Origin: Prosapia bicincta | Lineage: Eukaryota > Arthropoda > Insecta > Hemiptera > Cercopidae | Assembly: GCA_036971475.1 (NCBI GenBank) | Contig: JBAIZL010000003.1 | Coordinates: 83,762,595 to 83,826,594 of the forward strand | Reading direction: 5' to 3' | Length of the DNA stretch: 64,000 nt | Shown: in pieces, positions 60,001 through 64,000 of the stretch | Layout of the letters: every line of letters starts with the position of its first letter | How positions within the stretch are numbered: position 1 is the first letter of the stretch | Translations under genes and position numbers: made by a program | The notes under the pieces: model-generated | What the model saw: the letters and a program-made list of their open reading frames with translations, nothing else | What the model was told of the DNA's origin: nothing | Databases searched by the model: none

Positions 60001-61640
60001 TAAGGGCTACGGCCTAAGTAGGACATACATTGTAGCTAATTAAAAAGTAAAGACAGCTATTGTTTAGGGAAGAAATAGTTGTTGACTAGCAATAAGGAAG
60101 TGAGAGCTACGGCCTAAGTAGGACATGCATTGTAGCTAATTATAAAGTCAAGATAGTTATTATTTATCGAAGTGATTGATGTTGACTAGCAAAAAGGAAG
60201 TAAGGGCTACGGCCTAAGTGGACATACATTGTAGCTAATCATAAAGTAAACATATTCCTTGTTTCGGGAAGAGATAGATATTGACTAGCAAAAAGGAAGT
60301 AAGGGCTACGGCCTAAGTAGGACATACATTGTAGCTAATTATAAAGTCAAGATAGTTTTTGTTTAGGGAAGAGATAGATGTTGGCAAGCAATAAAGGAGT
60401 GAGAGCTATTGCCTAAGTAGGACATACATTGTAGCTAATTATAAAGTCAAGATAGTTATTGTTTAGGGAAGCGATAGATGTTGGCTGGCAAAAAGGAAGT
60501 AAGGGCTACGGCCTAAGTAGGACATACATTGTAGCTAATTATAAAGTAAAGATAGTTATTGTTTAGGGAAGAGATAGATGTTGCCTAGCAATAAAGAAGT
60601 GAGAGCTACTGCCTAAGTAGGACATACTTTGTAGCTAATTATAAAGTAAAGATATTTCTTGTTTAGGGAATAGATAGATGTTGACTAGCAAAAAGGAAGT
60701 AAGGGCTACGGCCTAAGTAGGACATACATTGTAGCTAATTATAAAGTAATGATATTTCTTGTTTAGGGAAGGGATAGATGTTGACTAGCAAAAAGGAAGT
60801 AAGGGCTACGGCCTAAGTAGGACATACATTGTAGCTAATTATAAAGTCAAGATAGTTATTGTTTAGGGAAAAGATAGATGTTGGCTAGCAATAAATAAGT
60901 GATAGCTACGGCCTAAGTAGGACATACATTGTAGCTAATTATAAAGTCAAGATAGTTATTGTTTAGGGAAGAGATAGATGTTGACTAGCAAAAAGGAAGT
61001 AAGGGCTACGGCCTAAGTAGGTCATAAATTGTAGCTAATTATAAAGTCAAGATAGTTATTATTTAGGGAAGTGATTGATGTTGACTAGCAAAAAGGAAGT
61101 GATAGCTACGGCCTAAGTAGGACATACATTGTAGCTAATTATAAAGTCAAGATAGTTATTGTTTAGGGAAGAGATAGATGTTGCCTAGCAATAAAGAAAT
61201 GAGAGCTACTGCCTAAGTAGGACATACATTGTAGCTAATTTTAAAGTAAAGATATTTCTTGTTTATTGAAGAGATAGATGTTGACTAGCAAAAAGGAAGT
61301 AAGGTTTACGGCCTAAGTAGGACATACATTGTAGCTAATTATAAAGTAAAGATATTTCTTGTTTAGGGAAGGGATAGAGGTTGACTAGCAAAAAGGAAGT
61401 AAGGGCTACGGCCTAAGTAGGACATACATTGTAGCTAATTATAAAGTCAAGATAGTTATTGTTTAGGGAAAAGATAGATGTTGGCTAGCAATAAAGAAGT
61501 GATAGCTACGGCCTAAGTAGGACATACATTGTAGCTAATTATAAAGTCAAGATAGTTATTGTTTAGGGAAAAGATAGATGTTGGCTAGCAATAAAGAAGT
61601 GATAGCTACGGCCTAAGTAGGACATACATTGTAGCTAATT
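57031..61640 (+). repeat. Distant copy of 37.54-42.16 kb (offset 19,488 bp)
   Basis: ACGATG (57030), TATGACAT (57121), TTTATTGAAGAG, GGGATAGAGG, TTTTAGCGAATCAT (58031), TTTGATTAGGG, CTGCTTTAGTAAGACAT, AAGATAATTC, CATTGCAGC, AAAGACAGC (60054) and TTCGGGAAGAG recur in the same order and spacing as in 37.54-42.16 kb. Differences include GGGAAGTG where the other copies have GGGCAGTG (59268), GGAAATAAAGG near 59598, AATTTTAAAG near 61238, and CTACGGCCTAAG at the monomer that reads CTACGGAATAAG in the earlier copies. Confidence 0.88.
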
Positions 61641-64000
61641 ATAAAGTCAAGATAGTTATTTTTTAGGGAAGAGATAGATGTTGACTAGCAAAATGGAAGT
61701 AAGTTCTACGGCCTAAGTAGGACATACATTGTAGCTAATTATAAAGTAAAGATATTCCTTGTTTAGGGAAGAGATAGATATTGACTAGCAAAAAGGAAGT
61801 AAGAGGTACGGCCTAAGTAGGACATACATTGTAGCTAATTATAAAGTAAACATATTTCTTGTTTAGGGAAGAGATAGATATTGACTAGCAAAAAGGATGT
61901 AAGGGCTACGGCCTAAGTAGGACATACTTTGTAGCTAATTATAAAGTCAAGATAGTTATTGTTTAGGGAAGAGATAGATGTTGGCTAGCAATAAAGAAGT
62001 GAGAGCTACTGCCTAAGTAGGACATACATTGTAGCTAATTATAAAGTCAAGATAGTTATTATTTAGGGAAGTGATTGATGTTGACTAGCAAATAGGAAGT
62101 AACGGCTACGTCCTAAGTAGGACATACATTGTAGCTAATTATAAAGTAAAGATATTTCTTGTTTAGGGAAGGGATAGAGGTTGACTAGCAAAAAGGAAGT
62201 AAGGGCTACGGCCTAAGTAGGACATACATTGTAGCTAATTATAAAGTCAAGATAGTTATTGTTTAGGGAAAAGATAGATGTTGGCTAGCAATAAAGAAGT
62301 GATAGCTACGGCCTAAGTAGGACATACATTGTAGCTAATTATAAAGTCAAGATAGTTATTTTTTAGGGAAGAGATAGATGTTGACTAGCAAAATGGAAGT
62401 AAGTTCTACGGCCTAAGTAGGACATACATTGTAGCTAATTATAAAGTAAAGATATTTCTTGTTTATTGAAGAGATAGATGTTGACTAGCAAAAAGGAAGT
62501 AAGGTTTACGGCCTAAGTAGGACATACATTGTAGCTAATTATAAAGTAAACATATTTCTTGTTTAGGGAAGAGATAGATAATGACTAGCAAAAAGGATGT
62601 AAGGGCTACGGCCTAAGTAGGACATACTTTGTAGCTAATTATAAAGTCAAGATAGTTATTGTTTAGGGAAGAGATAGATGTTGGCTAGCAATAAAGAAGT
62701 GAGAGCTACTGCCTAAGTAGGACATACATTGTAGCTAATTATAAAGTCAAGATAGTTATTATTTAGGGAAGTGATTGATGTTGACTAGCAAATAGGAAGT
62801 AACGGCTACGGCCTAAGTAGGACATACATTGTAGCTAATTATAAAGTCAAGATAGTTATTATTTAGGGAAGTGATTGATGTTGACTAGCAAAAAGGAAGT
62901 AAGGGCTACGGCCTAAGTGGACATACATTTTAGCGAATCATAAAGTAAACATATTTCTTGTTTAGGGAAGAGATAGATATTGACTAGCAAAAAGGAAGTA
63001 AGGGCTACGGCCTAAGTAGGACATACATTGTAGCTAATTATAAAGTCAAGATAGTTTTTGATTAGGGAAGAGATAGATGTTGGCAAGCAATAAAGAAGTG
63101 AGAGCTATTGCCTAAGTAGGACATACATTGTAGCTAATTATAAAGTCAAGATAGTTATTGTTTAGGGAAGAGATAGATGTTGGCTTGCAATAAAGAAGTG
63201 AGAGCTACTGCTTTAGTAGGACATACATTGTAGCTATTTATAAAGTCAAGATAGTTATTATTTAGGGAAGTGATTGATGTTGACTAGCAAAAAGGAAGTA
63301 AGGGCTACGGCCTAAGTAGGACATACATTGTAGCTAATTATAAAGTAAAGATATTTCTTGTTTAGGGAAGAGATAGATATTTACTAGCAAAAAGGAAGTA
63401 AGGGCTACGGCCTAAGTAGGATATACATTGTAGCTAATTATAAAGTAAACATATTTCTTGTTTAGGGAAGAGATAGATATTGACTAGCAAAATGGAAGTA
63501 AGGGCTACGGCCTAAGTAGGACATACATTGTAGCTAATTATAAAGTAAAGATATTTCTTGTTTAGGGAAGAGATAGATATTCACTAGCAAAAAGGAAGTA
63601 AGGGCTACGGCCTAAGTAGGACATACATTGTAGCTAATTATAAAGTAAAGATAATTCTTGTTTAGGGAAGAGATAGATATTGAATAGCAAAAAGGAAGTA
63701 AGGGCTACTGCCTAAGTAGGACATACATTGTAGCTAATTATAAAGTCAAGATAGTTATTGTTTAGGGAAAAGATAGATGTTGGCTAGCAATAAAGAAGTG
63801 ATAGCTACGGCCTAAGTAGGACATACATTGTAGCTAATTATAAAGTCAAGATAGTTATTGTTTAGGGAAGAGATAGATGTTGACTAGCAAAAAGGAAGTA
63901 AGGGCTACGGCCTAAGTAGGACATACATTGTAGCTAATTATAAAGTAAAGATATTCCTTGTTTAGGGAAGAGATAGATGTTGACTAGCAAAAAGGAAGTA
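61641..64000 (+). repeat. Distant copy of 46.37-48.61 kb (offset 15,291 then 15,391 bp)
   Basis: Includes the CTACGTCCTAAG backward-jump junction (62107 against 46816), GATAATGAC (62579 against 47288), TTTTAGCGAATCAT, TTTGATTAGGG, CTGCTTTAGTAGGACAT, ATATTTACTAG with GGATATACATT, and GAATAGC with CTACTGCC. The offset rises by 100 at about 62.75-62.85 kb, where this copy keeps a CAAATAGG/AACGG class C monomer that the earlier copy lacks. The window ends inside the TCCTTG class A monomer, so the copy continues beyond 64000. Confidence 0.88.

Larger units (their letters stand above)
1..64000 (+). repeat. 100-bp satellite DNA array, about 640 head-to-tail monomers
   Basis: Every part of the window repeats with a 100-bp period in one orientation. 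The bulk monomer has landmarks TTTAGGGAAGAGATAG (positions 8-23), GACTAGCAAAAAGGAAGTAA (28-47), CTACGGCCTAAGTAGGACAT (51-70) and TAGCTAATTATAAAGT (77-92), and about 35% G+C. Occasional 1-2-bp indels give 98-, 99- and 101-bp monomers. There is no unique spacer, no transposon and no inverted segment. In the consensus the longest stop-free stretch is about 26 codons on either strand. Long uninterrupted arrays with HOR structure are typical of eukaryotic centromeric or heterochromatic satellites; the centromere assignment is inference. I do not recognise the family or the host taxon. Confidence 0.98.

Noticed and set aside
1..64000. CRISPR array
   Set aside because: The period is 100 bp with the whole period repeated. 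There are no unique spacers between short identical repeats and no cas-like coding sequence.
1..64000. Protein-coding gene or repeat protein
   Set aside because: Consensus stops (for example TAG at 9, 20, 31, 63 and 77, TAA at 45, 59 and 81; reverse-strand stops at CTA and TTA sites) recur, and the 100-bp period rotates the frame each monomer. The longest open consensus stretch is about 26 codons on either strand.
1..64000. Tandem 5S rRNA, tRNA or snRNA gene cluster
   Set aside because: The monomer is too short for a 5S unit with spacer. I see no A/B/C box arrangement, no cloverleaf and no T-run terminator.
1..64000. CENP-B box
   Set aside because: The canonical pattern TTCG-4N-A-2N-CGGG is not present on either strand. 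TTTCGGGAAG near 40776, 44972 and 60263 is a single-base variant of TTTAGGGAAG and does not satisfy the pattern.
1..64000. Telomeric repeat or interstitial telomere from the TTTAGGG string
   Set aside because: TTTAGGG matches one unit of the plant-type telomere but occurs only once per 100-bp monomer and never in tandem. It cannot be taken as evidence of a telomere or of a plant host.
1..64000. Transposable element insertion or inverted segment
   Set aside because: The 100-bp register and + orientation continue throughout. No terminal repeats, target-site duplications, poly-A tails or non-satellite sequence were seen.
1..64000. Replication origin iterons or plasmid/phage repeat region
   Set aside because: About 640 monomers with multilevel HORs and no rep-like gene far exceed iteron clusters. 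The structure is that of eukaryotic satellite DNA.
1..64000. Assignment to a named satellite family or species
   Set aside because: I do not recognise the monomer. Length and base composition alone do not identify a taxon.

Overview
The whole 64 kb window is one uninterrupted head-to-tail array of a 100-bp, AT-rich (about 35% G+C) satellite monomer, roughly 640 copies, all in the same orientation. I see no gene, RNA gene, transposon, inversion or unique spacer. Stop codons occur in every frame on both strands; because 100 is not a multiple of 3, each stop is met in all three frames over three monomers. This fits eukaryotic satellite DNA (centromeric, pericentromeric or another heterochromatic block). 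I do not recognise the monomer and cannot say whether the host is an animal, a plant or something else.

Monomer register used here: monomer position 1 is base 1 of the window (TTCTTGTTTAGGG...). Positions 57-92 are almost invariant. Variation is concentrated in positions 93-100 and 1-54 and defines recurring monomer classes. Class A is the bulk type (AAAGATATTTCTTG...GACTAGCAAAAAGG...CTACGG). Class B has TCAAGATAGTTATTG...GGCTAGCAATAAAG...CTACTG. Class C has TTATTATTTAGGGAAGTGATTG. Class D has AAAGATAGCTATTG...GAAATAGTTG and is preceded by AATTAAAAAG. Class E is a 99-bp monomer reading AAGTGGACAT followed by AATCATAAAG. A BglII-type AGATCT occurs only in one class A variant and helps mark larger units.

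Layout: (1) 1 to about 5.69 kb, an irregular mixture, with about 2.7 kb from 1 copied again from 4400. (2) About 5.69-12.89 kb, three tandem copies of an exact 2400-bp (24-monomer) higher-order repeat (HOR) with only a few differences between copies and no class D monomer. (3) About 12.9-20.4 kb, a mosaic with small duplications of about 400 bp, 800 bp and 1.5 kb. (4) About 20.37-28.96 kb, two tandem copies of a 4293-bp (43-monomer) HOR. (5) About 28.96-37.37 kb, two copies of a 4196-bp (42-monomer) HOR that differ by offsetting 600-bp changes. (6) About 37.4-46.8 kb, two further copies of a 4197-bp HOR plus a partial copy. (7) About 47.06-55.93 kb, two copies of a roughly 4.4-4.5-kb HOR built from 24-mer and 21-mer halves. 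(8) About 56.3-64.0 kb, a distant second copy of material from 37.5-48.7 kb, at offsets of 19,488 then 15,291/15,391 bp.

The array is therefore nested at four levels: 100 bp, HORs of 2.1-2.4 kb, HORs of 4.2-4.5 kb, and super-blocks of 15-19 kb. Hybrid monomers at duplication edges show that growth and loss occurred by in-register exchange inside the monomer. The most noteworthy signals are these hybrid junctions, the sharply bounded conserved core (TAGCTA, TAATTA and TATAAAG overlapping), the single CpG per class A monomer, and the two array domains with different HOR systems.
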